DNA of 64,000 nucleotides, from assembly GCA_963736305.1 (NCBI GenBank), contig CAVTOD010000005.1, positions 1-64,000 on the forward strand. Reading direction: 5' to 3'. Below are positions 1 to 8,288 of this stretch, piece by piece (the first letter of the stretch is position 1; each line of letters opens with the position of its first letter). The notes below the pieces were generated by a model. It had not been told where the DNA came from and searched no databases. It saw only the letters and a program-made list of their open reading frames with translations. This stretch comes from DASUPK01 sp963736305 (lineage in GTDB: Bacteria > Actinomycetota > Thermoleophilia > Solirubrobacterales > 70-9). The translations under genes were made by a program, and so were the position numbers.

Positions 1-1709
1 CCCTCCTCGCCCACCTCGGCTACGACGGCTTCCGTCCCGGGCAGCGCGAGCCGGTCGAGGCCGCGCTCGCCGGCCGCGACTCGCTCGTCGTCATGCCCAC
101 CGGCGGCGGCAAGTCGCTCTGCTACCAGCTCCCCGGGCTCGCCTCGGACAAGCTCACGATCGTGGTCAGCCCGCTGATCGCGCTGATGGCCGACCAGTGG
201 CGGCGGCTCAGCGCCAGCGGCCACCCGGCCGTGATGATCGCCTCGGGCCTCCCTGAGGAGGTCGCGCGCGACGCGATGGCGCAGATCCGCGACGGCCGGG
301 CCCGGATCGTCTACTGCTCGCCGGAGCGCTTCGCCCAGCCCGGCTTCATGAATGCGGTCGGCCAGCGCGAGGTCGATCTGCTCGCCGTCGACGAGGCCCA
401 CTGCATCTCCGAGTGGGGACACGACTTCCGCCCCGACTACCTGCGCCTGCCGCGGGTGCTCGAGCGGCTCGGCCGCCCGACGGTGATGGCGTGCACCGCG
501 ACCGCGACCGAGGACGTCTCGGCCGAGATCGCCCAGCGCCTCGGCCTTCAGGATCCGCTGATGATCCGCGCGGGCTTCGACCGCCCCAATCTGAGCTTCG
601 ACATCGTCCAGTTCGAGGGCAAGGGATCGAAGGCGCGCAAGCTGGCGATGCTGCTCCACGGCCTGCACGATGAGGAGAACCGCCCGGCGATCGTCTACTG
701 CGGGACCCGCAAGGACACCGAGGAGGTCGCCCAATCCCTGCGCGAGGCCGGCCTGAGCGCCGCCGGCTACCACGCGGGCATGGACCCCGACGAGCGCGCC
801 TCCGCCCAGCACCGCTTCATGACCGGCGACGCCGAGGTGATCACCGCCACCAACGCCTTCGGCATGGGAGTCGACAAGGCCAACGTCCGCTCGGTCTGGC
901 ACTGGGCGATCCCGACGAGCGTCGAGGCCTACTACCAGGAGGCCGGCCGCGCGGGCCGCGACGGCCTCTCCGCCCGAGCCGTCCTCCTCGCCGGCCGTTC
1001 CGACCTGGGCCGCCTGGTCCGCTTCATCCAGATGCGAGAGGTCGAGCCCGAGTCCGTCTCCCTCTACGCCCAGCGCCTGAAGGCCGGCTCCGACTCAGAC
1101 GGCCGCTCGACCATCGACGCCCCGCGCGACGACGAGGACCGCGTCAAGCTGGCGATCGCCGAGCGAGCCGGCGCCTTCGAGGTGGAGCCCGCCCCCGGAG
1201 GCCGCCTGGAGCTCCGCTTCAACGACCGACTCGACATGGCCGCCGCCCGGGCCGCCTGCAAAGCGGCCACGGACCGCTCCTGGCGCGCCTACCGCGCGGT
1301 CGAGTCGTTTGCCTTCGGGGAGAGCTGCCGGCGCCGGAGGCTGCTCGACCACTTCGGGGACTCGACCCCGGGCGCACCGGAGGGGCGCTGCTGCGACGTC
1401 TGCGATCCGGAATCTTGGCTGCCGTCGCCCGAGGAGCTCGAGGTGAAGGCGAAGCGCCGGAGCTCGAAGTCCGCCTCTCCCCCGGCCGACCTCTCACCCG
1501 AGGATGAGTCGCTGCTCGAGGCGCTCAGGGCCTGGCGGTTGAAGGCCGCGCGCGGCAAGCCCGCGTACACGGTCGCGAACAACCGGACGCTGGAATCGAT
1601 CGCCGCCGAGCGCCCCGCGGATCTGGACGCGCTTGCCCAGATCCACGGGGTCGGCCCGGCGTTTCTGAAGCGCCACGGCTCGGACGTGCTCGAGCTACTT
1701 ACCGCCTAG
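1..1709 (+). CDS. recQ: ATP-dependent DNA helicase RecQ, 5' end outside window
   Basis: RecQ unwinds DNA 3'-5' for recombination and fork repair. The frame is open from the first bases of the window; helicase motif 0 (FRPGQ) lies upstream of the first in-window ATG at 93, so the gene starts beyond the edge. Counting from that ATG, Walker A (TGGGKS) is at residues 3-8 and DEAH at 100-103 in the RecQ-type context DEAHCISEWGHDFRP. A zinc-binding Cys cluster lies near 410-435, and a C-terminal HRDC domain near 465-538 ends in a helix-hairpin-helix-like IHGVGPAFLKRHG. Stop TAG at 1707-1709 is followed at once by a strong hairpin. Family assignment is secure; only the start is missing. Confidence 0.97.
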   Translation, partial: LLAHLGYDGFRPGQREPVEAALAGRDSLVVMPTGGGKSLCYQLPGLASDKLTIVVSPLIALMADQWRRLSASGHPAVMIASGLPEEVARDAMAQIRDGRARIVYCSPERFAQPGFMNAVGQREVDLLAVDEAHCISEWGHDFRPDYLRLPRVLERLGRPTVMACTATATEDVSAEIAQRLGLQDPLMIRAGFDRPNLSFDIVQFEGKGSKARKLAMLLHGLHDEENRPAIVYCGTRKDTEEVAQSLREAGLSAAGYHAGMDPDERASAQHRFMTGDAEVITATNAFGMGVDKANVRSVWHWAIPTSVEAYYQEAGRAGRDGLSARAVLLAGRSDLGRLVRFIQMREVEPESVSLYAQRLKAGSDSDGRSTIDAPRDDEDRVKLAIAERAGAFEVEPAPGGRLELRFNDRLDMAAARAACKAATDRSWRAYRAVESFAFGESCRRRRLLDHFGDSTPGAPEGRCCDVCDPESWLPSPEELEVKAKRRSSKSASPPADLSPEDESLLEALRAWRLKAARGKPAYTVANNRTLESIAAERPADLDALAQIHGVGPAFLKRHGSDVLELLTA

Positions 1710-1710
1710 T

Positions 1711-1746
1711 CCCAGCGAACGACCCGCCGAAGCGGGTCGTTCTGGG
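1711..1746 (+). terminator. Hairpin terminator after recQ
   Basis: A perfect 11-bp stem (1717-1727 with 1732-1742) closes on a CGAA tetraloop and is extended by CCCA/TGGG at its base. It begins two bases after the recQ stop. There is no long U tract, as is usual in high-GC genomes. Confidence 0.8.
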
Positions 1747-1800
1747 TGAAGCCGAGGCACATGCCCCGGCGCACGGTTGAGGCCATGAAGTCTAGGCGCG

Positions 1801-1890
1801 GAGGGCGCCGGACTCGAACCGGAACCAACCCCTTCGGATCGGTCGCAACGACCCTCAACCGTGCATGCCACCTTGGCATCTCACCCTCCG
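1801..1890 (-). other. tRNA-like sequence, probably degenerate
   Basis: On the minus strand a 7-bp acceptor-like pairing (GGAGGGT with GCCCTCC) encloses a T-arm with loop TTCGAGT and CCGG stems (plus-strand 1808-1822). A possible anticodon loop TTGAGGG would read as Leu(GAG), followed by a long variable arm. However, the anticodon stem has a mismatch, the D-arm is irregular, and the base after the acceptor is G where leucine tRNAs need A. It could be a decayed tRNA-Leu/Ser, an attachment-site remnant, or a diverged but functional tRNA. It explains the interval between the recQ terminator and the HNH gene, where I see no other gene. Confidence 0.35.
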
Positions 1891-2021
1891 CGCACCAACA
1901 AGAGATGGGGGAATCGATCTGCCCATACGCGCGGAGAGCGTGCCAACTTCGCGCCTTCTTTCACGCCGGCCGCGACGCTCAGGGCTTGCGTCATGCCCCC
2001 CTACTCGGGGAGGATTTGGGA

Positions 2022-2933
2022 ATGCCGCCTCCCGACCCGGATCACGCTCTTCGGCTTGCGGCATTGGAGAAGGCACGCGTGCTTACGAATGCCTTCGACG
2101 ACATCGTCCCGCTACACGTACTTAGAGAGGGATTCGAGTTCCATGGTCGGCGAATCTCCTTCGGCTCGTTCTACAAGGGAATCCACCGAGCCAAAGAGCA
2201 GTCAGGACCTGCGGCTCTAACCCTCACTACCTCTGCAAAGGGGCCATATGACGATGTGCTCGACTTGGATGCCCGGTCGATCATCTATCACTACCGTGCG
2301 GGCGCCGTCGACCAGTCTGATAACCGGGCGCTCCGAGCGGCGTTCGAGCTCCAAGCACCTCTCATCTACTTCCTGGGAATCGATCCAGGTCAATACCAAG
2401 TCGTCTGGCCGGTGTTCATCACCGATGACGATCCGACCTCGAGGATGGTTCTACTCGAGGTCGGGTTACCCGTAAGGGACACCACGGGCGATGGCCTGCA
2501 GACGCCGGTTGACACCCGCCGCTACAAGCTCGCACAGGTCGCGCGCAGGTATCACCAGGCCCAGTTCCGGCGGGAAGTCATGAGGGCATATCGGAGTCGT
2601 TGCGCCGTCTGCTCCCTACGGGAGCCGGAGCTGCTCGAGGCATCACACATCGTTCGAGATATTGAGCCCGAGGGAATCGCGGCTGTCGTCAACGGCATAT
2701 CTCTCTGTGCGATCCATCACCTCGCCTATGACCGGAATCTGCTTGGCATCGATCCGGAGGGCCGCGTGCATATCGGGTCTCGCCTACTTGCGGAGGAAGA
2801 TGGACCGATGCTCGGACAAGGCATACAGAGCTTCCATAGAGCAGCGATCCTGCGCCCTTCGCGCCCGCAGGACCAACCGGATCCGGAACGGCTTGCTGTC
2901 CGCTTCGAAGAGTTCGAGCAAGCCGCAGCGTGA
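2022..2933 (+). CDS. HNH endonuclease, McrA-like predicted restriction enzyme
   Basis: Predicted nuclease of 303 aa. The C-terminal HNH/zinc module shows CAVC, EASHI, then NGISLCAIHH and YDRNLLG (residues about 195-245). The N-terminal half carries the YDD...IYHYR...DNRALR...PLIYFLGIDPGQY pattern that I associate with predicted McrA-like (COG3440-type) restriction endonucleases; that family call is from memory. The frame is open back to 1746, but the upstream part overlaps the tRNA-like sequence, so ATG 2022 is preferred. Base composition is clearly less GC-rich than recQ and codon choice is looser, which suggests acquisition. It stands alone, with no methylase or other defence gene beside it, so a modification-dependent (type IV-like) role is inference. 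Confidence 0.75.
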   Translation: MPPPDPDHALRLAALEKARVLTNAFDDIVPLHVLREGFEFHGRRISFGSFYKGIHRAKEQSGPAALTLTTSAKGPYDDVLDLDARSIIYHYRAGAVDQSDNRALRAAFELQAPLIYFLGIDPGQYQVVWPVFITDDDPTSRMVLLEVGLPVRDTTGDGLQTPVDTRRYKLAQVARRYHQAQFRREVMRAYRSRCAVCSLREPELLEASHIVRDIEPEGIAAVVNGISLCAIHHLAYDRNLLGIDPEGRVHIGSRLLAEEDGPMLGQGIQSFHRAAILRPSRPQDQPDPERLAVRFEEFEQAAA

Positions 2934-3008
2934 CCGCCCAGGCCGGGTGACCATCGTCACCTCCTAAACGTGAACTTCGGTTGGCCGCCCGGCTGTCAGA
3001 GAGAACAG

Positions 3009-3669
3009 ATGGCCCGGACGATTCGGCGACACCGCCCCCGACTTCCACGCTGAGAGCACCGAGGGCCCGATCGACTTCCACGACTGGATCGGCGACAGCT
3101 GGGCCGTGCTGTTCTCGCACCCCCGCGACTTCACCCCGGTCTGCACCACCGAGCTCGGCTACATGGCCTCGATCAAGCCGGAGTTCGACAAGCGCGGCGT
3201 TAAGATCGCCGGCCTCTCGACCGACCCCATGGAGAACCACGAGAAGTGGGCGAAGGAGATCGAGGAGACCCAGGGCACCGCCCCCAACTATCCGATCATC
3301 TCGGACTCGAACCACGAGATCGCCAAGGCGTACGGCATGCTTCCGTCCGACACCTCCGGCGACCCGACCGAGCGCACCCCGATGGACAACCAGACGCTCC
3401 GCAACGTTTTCGTGATCGGCCCGGACAAGAAGATCAAGCTGATCCTGGTCTACCCGATGACCACGGGCCGCAACTTCGACGAGGTGCTGCGAGTGATCGA
3501 CTCGCTCCAGCTCACGGCGAACAAGAAGGTCGCGACCCCGGCCCAGTGGGAGCAGGGCGACGACGTGATCATCGCCGGCTCGGTCTCGGACGACGACGCG
3601 AAGGAGCTCTTCCCGGACGGCTGGGAGACGCCTCTGCCGTACATGCGGGTTGTGAAGCAGCCGAAGTAG
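3009..3669 (+). CDS. 1-Cys peroxiredoxin (AhpC/TSA, Prx6 type), frameshift near start
   Basis: Reduces peroxides through one peroxidatic cysteine, here in FTPVCTTELG. The C-terminal Prx6-type extension (PATPAQWEQGDDVIIAGSVSD) is intact, and length fits the family (about 215-220 aa). The conserved N-terminal strand (GDTAPDFHAES) reads in frame from 3025, but that frame has no start codon before an upstream stop. An ATG at 3009 preceded by a purine-rich AGAGAG sits one frame off and would give MART then GDTAPDF if one base near 3013-3021 were removed. GTG 3106 is too late, because it would drop the N-terminal strand. A single-base sequencing or real frameshift is the simplest reading. Confidence 0.85.
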
Positions 3670-3732
3670 TTCTCGGACTAGCCTCGCCATCATGAGGCAG
3701 GCCGCGCCGGCCTCCATGTCCGAGCCGGAGGT

Positions 3733-5301
3733 TTACCCCGGTTTGCACCAGCCGTCCGATTGTCGGGGCAGTCCAAACTCGTCTACCCATCGGTCGATTT
3801 CGCCGCTTGCTACGAGAGTGCGATATATGGCGGCATATCCAGATGCCTTGAACTGTCGAGGGGTGGGCCAATAACTCTTACCCCTGAGGAACCGGGCTAA
3901 CGTTGCACGGATCGCCCCGTCGTCCCAGCCCCTGAGAGCTTGGCTCCCTTTGAGAGGGACGAGCCCCAGTCTGCCAGCCCAGTGAGCCGGACCGCCGCTG
4001 CAGAGGACCTGCCGGAATAGCGGACCGTATCCGGCCCGATGAAAATCCTCTGGGTATGGCCACTGAGTCCTGTCTCCAACAAACGCTGTCAGCTCTGCCT
4101 CAATACGAGCTGCCGGCCACGCTGGTGCCCTATAGATCTTGCGTTGAGCAGCGTGCTCGCTTCGATCGAACGCGTGGACGCGCTGTCCCTTAGACCCGCG
4201 CCTGGGTAGGTCCAGAGGGCCTTGTCCACGCGAAAAGATGAAGCTTCGTTCTCGCACCTGACGCTTGCCCCGCTCGACAAACACGCACTCGATGACATCG
4301 GCGATAGCCAATCGCCGCTCATTGATGGTCATTCCCGGCCAACTGTTCTCGACTTCCTCAGCGCCGGGCAGCATGATTGGTTCCAGACGTCGCCGTTCCT
4401 GGGCAACCGCACTTAGGGCCAAGGCAACCCGTTGCTTCCTCCACAGAAGTCCCGCGATGTAATCGTTTCTCCCTAACGTCGTGAGAACCATTGGCGCGTC
4501 CCGGTAAACAGCGAGCTGTTCCTTGGCAGTGCCTACTCGCCGCTCGAGCTCTTCCAGCCTTCGCTTACTAACGACCTGCCGACGACCCCTTACGCGTAGA
4601 CCGGAGAAGAATGCTTCTTCGACGTAAGGCTCGATCAGGGATCCGCTGATAGACGCCGGGCTCGGGCATTTGCCTCCCGAAGATCGACCATGACAGATGT
4701 AGGTGGAACACAGACGACCGCCGCTCCGATTCTCTACTTGGGAGTGAAGGACCATTCGGCAACCGGCGCAGCGAAGTAGACCCCCGAGCAGAGTTGGCCG
4801 TTTTCCACGCCGCTTTGTCGGAAGCTCTCGCGGCGCCTGTGCTGCCTGCCATACGACCTCGTCAACCAGCGGCTGATGGGTAGCGAGGGCGACATGGGTT
4901 CCGGAATGGAGTTCCCCGAGGTAAGTACGGTTGGCAAAGATGTGGCGCAAGCTTGTGGTCGTCCAGCCAAGGTTGCCATTCCCTGTAACGAACCCTTGCG
5001 CCTCCAACCAGCGACAGAGGTGACGAACCGGCTCACCTTGCGCCCGCCTTCGAAAAAGCTCCGTGATGGCCAGCCCGGCTTGCGGGTGAATTTCAAGCCG
5101 GCCATCTGCATCGCGCTGATAGCCGAATGGGGGGCACTTTCCAACGTGGACGCCACTGGCGTCCATCATGGCTAGCCCGTTCGTAGGCACTGGGTCGAAC
5201 TCGCGCCGAATCTCAACATCTCGGCGCTTTCGCAGGTCCGCCAGGGACTCCGATTCCCAAGATCGCATCTGAAACCGCGTTGGGGTCATAGGAATTGGCA
5301 T
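3733..5301 (-). pseudogene. Large serine recombinase lacking its N-terminal catalytic domain
   Basis: The product aligns with the middle and end of large serine recombinases. It has the Recombinase domain (CPPFGYQRDADGR...ITELFRR...TSLRHIFANRTYLGELHSG), a zinc ribbon (LRCAGCRM...YICHGRSSGGKC) and a coiled-coil region. The N-terminal resolvase domain with the nucleophilic serine is absent: the frame opens only about 30 codons before the Recombinase domain, and its first 89 bases overlap the next lipoprotein gene. Two tandem repeats of about 50 aa follow at the C-terminus, each with W-P-x-P-x-x-F and S/A-GYxxxYR-like cores, resembling DNA-binding repeats seen with homing endonucleases. Probably a 5'-truncated remnant of a mobile element; a DNA-binding role is possible. 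Confidence 0.7.
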
Positions 5302-5770
5302 TCACGCCACTGCTGAATTCGACAAAAACCTCTTGATGGATGGTCTGCTTGAGAGTTGGACCTGCAACCTCCATTTGTGCGCAAGACCCGGCTACTCGCG
5401 ACCAGAGAATGTGCGCATCGCTTGGGAACTCCTTCAAGACGGCGCTCTTAGCGGCTGAAAGCGTCGTCGGCGCGAAGCGCATCTCGTAGCCGTAAATTCG
5501 ACCGTCCTCATGGTCAACCGTGTAGTAGCGGTCGTCGTATCGCGGATCACCACCGGGTGGCAGGACGGAGGGGTCAGGGTCGTAGGCGCTGCCCGGAGCG
5601 AATCGTGGATCGGCCTCGTGGTGGCTATTCCACTCTGCATCGGTAGCCCCAAAGCCGGTGAGGGGAGGCGTATTGCTACCTCCGCCCCCGCTGCTGCTGC
5701 CGCCGCCGCTACCACACCCGGCAAGCACTCCCAGCACAAGCAATGCGGCGATAGTCGAAATGAGCTTCAT
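5213..5770 (-). CDS. Small secreted lipoprotein, unknown function
   Basis: Product of 185 aa with a textbook lipoprotein signal: short basic start, hydrophobic helix and lipobox LAGC near residue 19. A Gly/Ser linker follows. The mature part is rich in Asp and Tyr (DPRYDDRYYTVDHEDG) with two cysteines (SCAQ and the terminal Cys) that could pair. I recognise no domain. Its 3' end overlaps the truncated recombinase by 89 bases. A promoter of the repeated island type lies just upstream at 5787-5815. Composition is lower in GC than the flanking chromosome. Confidence 0.7.
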   Translation of the reverse strand: MKLISTIAALLVLGVLAGCGSGGGSSSGGGGSNTPPLTGFGATDAEWNSHHEADPRFAPGSAYDPDPSVLPPGGDPRYDDRYYTVDHEDGRIYGYEMRFAPTTLSAAKSAVLKEFPSDAHILWSRVAGSCAQMEVAGPTLKQTIHQEVFVEFSSGVNANSYDPNAVSDAILGIGVPGGPAKAPRC

Positions 5771-5786
5771 AGGAAACCTAATGCGG

Positions 5787-5815
5787 ACCTTATGCCGCCG
5801 CCTTGTCCCCGTCTA
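5787..5815 (-). promoter_or_regulatory. Island promoter copy A (TAGACG-17-TAAGGT)
   Basis: On the minus strand TAGACG (5810-5815) and TAAGGT (5787-5792) are separated by exactly 17 bases, 16 bases before ATG 5770. The same layout and much of the spacer recur at 7094-7122 and 9563-9591. Confidence 0.6.
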
Positions 5816-5819
5816 GAGG

Positions 5820-6548
5820 TCAGTACGACTCACAAGCCTGCCCGTCCCCGTCCCGGTCTAGCCCAAAGTGGTCAGTTCCAACAACGGTAACCGGCCCCGT
5901 GTAGTCCGGACCGTTCCCAGTGCCTCCCTCGCAGTCGTAATCGGGCGAGTTCGGGTCCAGGCAAGCCCCTGAGTAGTTCGGGTCGCACGTCGGCTGGGGG
6001 GGCGGTTGCGTGGGCGTGGGACCAGTGCTCGTCGTGGTGCCTGGGCAAAGGGACGAATCGGTGACCGGTTCACCGCCTCCTACTTTCGATATATCCGCAC
6101 GGTCTAGAACCGGACGACCGGCAACGAAATCAACGGTCCAAGTGCCCTCAAACATCTGGGGAACGTTGTTGCCACAGGCATCTACATCCACAGCGTTCAC
6201 CCTTACCGCCACGGCCACGGTATCCGAATCGATCACGGTGGCAGACGCGCTCCGCAGGTTCGTTGCGACGTTGTTGACGTAGCCCGCCTTCCAAGTCTGG
6301 AAGCCCTGGTCCTCCTGCCTCTGTTGAGTGCCCAGATAGCCCCACGCCTGCCCGAACGCGTAGGTGTCTATATCGGCGTAGTAATGCGTCACGGCGCTTT
6401 GCGCACTCGCAGGATCGAGGGCCTGTTCGGTGGTTGTGCCACTGGCGGTGGTGGTGACGGTGGTGGTGCTCCCGCTGCTGCCGCACCCGGCGAGCACTCC
6501 AAGGACAACAACCAGTACGACGATCCCCCCGCGATCAACTGGCTTCAT
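5820..6548 (-). CDS. Secreted lipoprotein with excalibur-like C-terminal motif
   Basis: Product of 242 aa. The signal peptide ends in lipobox LAGC (about residues 19-22), then a Ser/Thr-rich linker. The middle domain (roughly 45-165) begins AVTHYYADIDTYAFGQAWGYL, a pattern like NTF2-fold or DUF4878-type lipoproteins. A Pro/Thr linker leads to a Cys-containing tail with DCEGGTGNG and GLDRDGDGQACES; D-x-D-x-D-G-x-x-C is the excalibur calcium-binding signature. The start ATG overlaps the stop of the upstream gene by four bases, so the two are translationally coupled. A calcium-stabilised surface protein is likely; the function is unknown. Confidence 0.72.
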   Translation of the reverse strand: MKPVDRGGIVVLVVVLGVLAGCGSSGSTTTVTTTASGTTTEQALDPASAQSAVTHYYADIDTYAFGQAWGYLGTQQRQEDQGFQTWKAGYVNNVATNLRSASATVIDSDTVAVAVRVNAVDVDACGNNVPQMFEGTWTVDFVAGRPVLDRADISKVGGGEPVTDSSLCPGTTTSTGPTPTQPPPQPTCDPNYSGACLDPNSPDYDCEGGTGNGPDYTGPVTVVGTDHFGLDRDGDGQACESY

Positions 6549-7036
6549 GTGCGGATCGTTGGACAGGCGAGCTTTCCTTCAGGTCCGTTGAAGTCAAGCT
6601 GCTGGACAGTCAGCCTTGTCGAGTAGAAAGCGTTGAACTGGAACGTGCCCGCCGCTTGCCAGGTGTCGGAGCCGTTCGGTGAAGGCGGCTGGCTACCGGA
6701 GGGAATTAGCGGGATCACCCCTGAGTCGGGTCCAGAGGGCATCCCCATCAACTGCCATAGCTCGTTACGGGTCATCCCCGGCTGCGCCTGACACCAAAGC
6801 GAGAGCCATTGGGCCGGATCGACCTGCGGAGGGTCCTGAGAAATGCCTGGGTTATTCGTTGCCGCCGCTTGCGTTTGCGGTTGCTGCTCAGGGATAGCCG
6901 CCGTCTTGTTGGCGTTGCTTCCGCCGCTGTCCGCAATCAGGGCGATTGCGACCACCGCCCCTACCGCGATCACGGCTGCGATGGTGATCCAGATTGCCTT
7001 CTTGGAGATGGTGATCGTGTCGCCGTCGTCGCTCAT
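6545..7036 (-). CDS. Membrane-anchored exported protein, BamE/SmpA-like motif
   Basis: Product of 163 aa: a short cytoplasmic N-terminus, one transmembrane helix (about residues 13-34), a Gln/Ala linker, then an extracytoplasmic domain with QPGMTRNELWQLMGMPSG. The 'GMTRxEVxxLMGxP' pattern is typical of SmpA/OmlA/BamE-like folds; the family call is tentative. First gene of a two-gene operon with the excalibur lipoprotein (ATGA overlap). Two promoters precede it: an adjacent TTGCAT-18-TAGGGT that would make the message nearly leaderless, and the shared island motif further up, which abuts the insertion sequence. Confidence 0.65.
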   Translation of the reverse strand: MSDDGDTITISKKAIWITIAAVIAVGAVVAIALIADSGGSNANKTAAIPEQQPQTQAAATNNPGISQDPPQVDPAQWLSLWCQAQPGMTRNELWQLMGMPSGPDSGVIPLIPSGSQPPSPNGSDTWQAAGTFQFNAFYSTRLTVQQLDFNGPEGKLACPTIRT

Positions 7037-7042
7037 CGGACG

Positions 7043-7072
7043 ACCCTAACCCGGCCTGGCGGCTTGATGCAA
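7043..7072 (-). promoter_or_regulatory. Proximal promoter TTGCAT-18-TAGGGT
   Basis: TTGCAT (7067-7072) and TAGGGT (7043-7048) on the minus strand lie six bases from ATG 7036, so transcription would begin at or next to the start codon. Confidence 0.5.
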
Positions 7073-7093
7073 GCTGGAAGCGTCGGAATCCGG

Positions 7094-7122
7094 ACCCTAT
7101 TCCGCTGCTCTGTCTGCGTCTA
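7094..7122 (-). promoter_or_regulatory. Island promoter copy B (TAGACG-17-TAGGGT)
   Basis: TAGACG (7117-7122) and TAGGGT (7094-7099) on the minus strand with a 17-base spacer. The -35 hexamer overlaps the left target-site duplication of the insertion sequence, so the IS landed directly behind this box. Confidence 0.6.
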
Positions 7123-7124
7123 GG

Positions 7125-8208
7125 TGACCTGCCCAGAGACGTCATGAACGCCTGAGGGCCTTCGGCCCCCGGTTCGTAGAACCGGGGGCCGGGCCGAAGA
7201 GCCATCCGGGCCCATCCCGAGGCTTGGGGTCTTGCCAGATCTCAAGCCAAAGGAGAACCCGGATGAACACTCACCGTAAAGCCCGGCTCGGACTGGCGGG
7301 GCGCGAGCAGCTGGTGGTGACGATCGAGCGCGGTGCCTCGATTCGCTGCGCGGCGCGCACCTTCAACGTCTCGCCGGCCACCGCCCACAAGTGGTGGCAC
7401 CGCTACCTCGCGGGAGGCCCCGAGTCGCTCGAGAACCGCTCGAGCCGGCCGCACCGCTCGCCGCGGCTGCTCCCGGCTCCAGAGCAAGAGCGGATCTGCG
7501 AGGTCCGACGCCACACCGGCTGGGGGCCGCGCCTGATCGCCGGGGTGGTCGGCCGGCCCCACTCGACCGTTCACGCCACCCTGCGCCGCCGCGGGATCTC
7601 GCGCCGGCCCCGGCCCAAGCGCGAAGAGGTGCGCCGCTACGAATGGCCCTGCCCAGGGGACCTCCTGCATATGGACACGAAGCGCTACGCGCGCTTTACG
7701 CGCCCCGGCCACGCGGTGACCGGCAATCGCTTCACCAGCGGCGCCGAGAAGCGGGCGGGCGTCGGCCACGAGTTCTGCCACTCGATCGTCGACGATCACT
7801 CCCGCCTGGCCTACTGCGAGCTGCATCCAGACGAGCGGGCCTCCACCGTGGCCGGCTTCACCCGCCGAGCCCTCGCCTTCTTCGAGGGCGAAGGGATCGA
7901 GGCCAAGCGCCTGATGACCGACAACGCCTTCGCCTACACCAAATCGGCGGAGCTCAAGGAGCTCTTGGCAATGCACCGGATCAAGCACATCCTGATCACC
8001 CCGCGCAGGCCGCAGACCAACGGCAAGGTCGAGCGCTTCCAGCAGACGATGGCGCGGGAGTGGGGCTACGGGCTCGCCTACGCCTCATCCGATCATCGGG
8101 CCAGGGCCATGCCACACTGGCTGCGCTACTACAACGAACGCAGACCCCACTCGGGGATCGGCGATCAACCGCCGATCAGTCGCGTTCACGACCTATCCGG
8201 TCAGGACA
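7125..8208 (+). mobile_element. Complete IS481-family insertion sequence, 1084 bp
   Basis: Imperfect terminal inverted repeats of 27 bases match at 21 positions: left 7125-7151 (TGACCTG...CATGAACGC) and right 8182-8208 read inward (TGTCCTG...CGTGAACGC). The element is bounded on both sides by the direct repeat TCTAGG (7119-7124 and 8209-8214), a 6-bp target duplication. It holds a single transposase gene. The undecayed ends, intact transposase and perfect duplication suggest recent insertion. Its GC content is higher than that of the surrounding island. Confidence 0.92.
7164..7190. repeat. 12-bp perfect hairpin inside the left end of the IS
   Basis: GGCCCCCGGTTC (7164-7175) pairs perfectly with 7179-7190 across a GTA loop. 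An overlapping alternative pairing uses CTTCGGCCC (7160-7168) and GGGCCGAAG. It lies between the left terminal repeat and the transposase start. It could stop read-through from outside or fold in the transposase leader. Confidence 0.6.
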
Positions 8209-8213
8209 TCTAG
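7263..8213 (+). CDS. IS481-family transposase
   Basis: DDE transposase of 316 aa. An N-terminal helix-turn-helix (residues about 10-60, with ARTFNVSPATAHKWWHRY) recognises the ends. The rve-type catalytic core carries D138 (LLHMDTKRY), D220 (LMTDNAFAY) and E257 (NGKVERFQQTM), followed by the usual RPH tail. ATG 7263 is chosen over upstream codons because AAAGGAGAA precedes it at good spacing. The stop codon TAG (8211-8213) lies outside the element, in the TCTAGG target duplication: the last IS base supplies the first base of the final Ile codon. All catalytic residues are present, so the element may be active. Confidence 0.93.
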   Translation: MNTHRKARLGLAGREQLVVTIERGASIRCAARTFNVSPATAHKWWHRYLAGGPESLENRSSRPHRSPRLLPAPEQERICEVRRHTGWGPRLIAGVVGRPHSTVHATLRRRGISRRPRPKREEVRRYEWPCPGDLLHMDTKRYARFTRPGHAVTGNRFTSGAEKRAGVGHEFCHSIVDDHSRLAYCELHPDERASTVAGFTRRALAFFEGEGIEAKRLMTDNAFAYTKSAELKELLAMHRIKHILITPRRPQTNGKVERFQQTMAREWGYGLAYASSDHRARAMPHWLRYYNERRPHSGIGDQPPISRVHDLSGQDI

Positions 8214-8243
8214 GCGCTAGCCAACCCCCGTCCGGGCAAAGGC

Positions 8244-8272
8244 TTGACACAGGCGGTCAGTGCCCAGAGGAT
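8244..8272 (+). promoter_or_regulatory. Promoter TTGACA-17-GAGGAT
   Basis: A consensus -35 TTGACA (8244-8249) is 17 bases from GAGGAT (8267-8272), 16 bases before ATG 8289. Confidence 0.55.
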
Positions 8273-8288
8273 GCGCAAAGACGGGCAT

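Noticed and set aside
1801..1890. Calling the left tRNA-like sequence a functional tRNA-Leu(GAG)
   Set aside because: Anticodon-stem mismatch, irregular D-arm and the wrong discriminator base.
3106..3669. GTG 3106 as the peroxiredoxin start
   Set aside because: It drops the conserved N-terminal GDTAPDF strand, which is present in frame just upstream.
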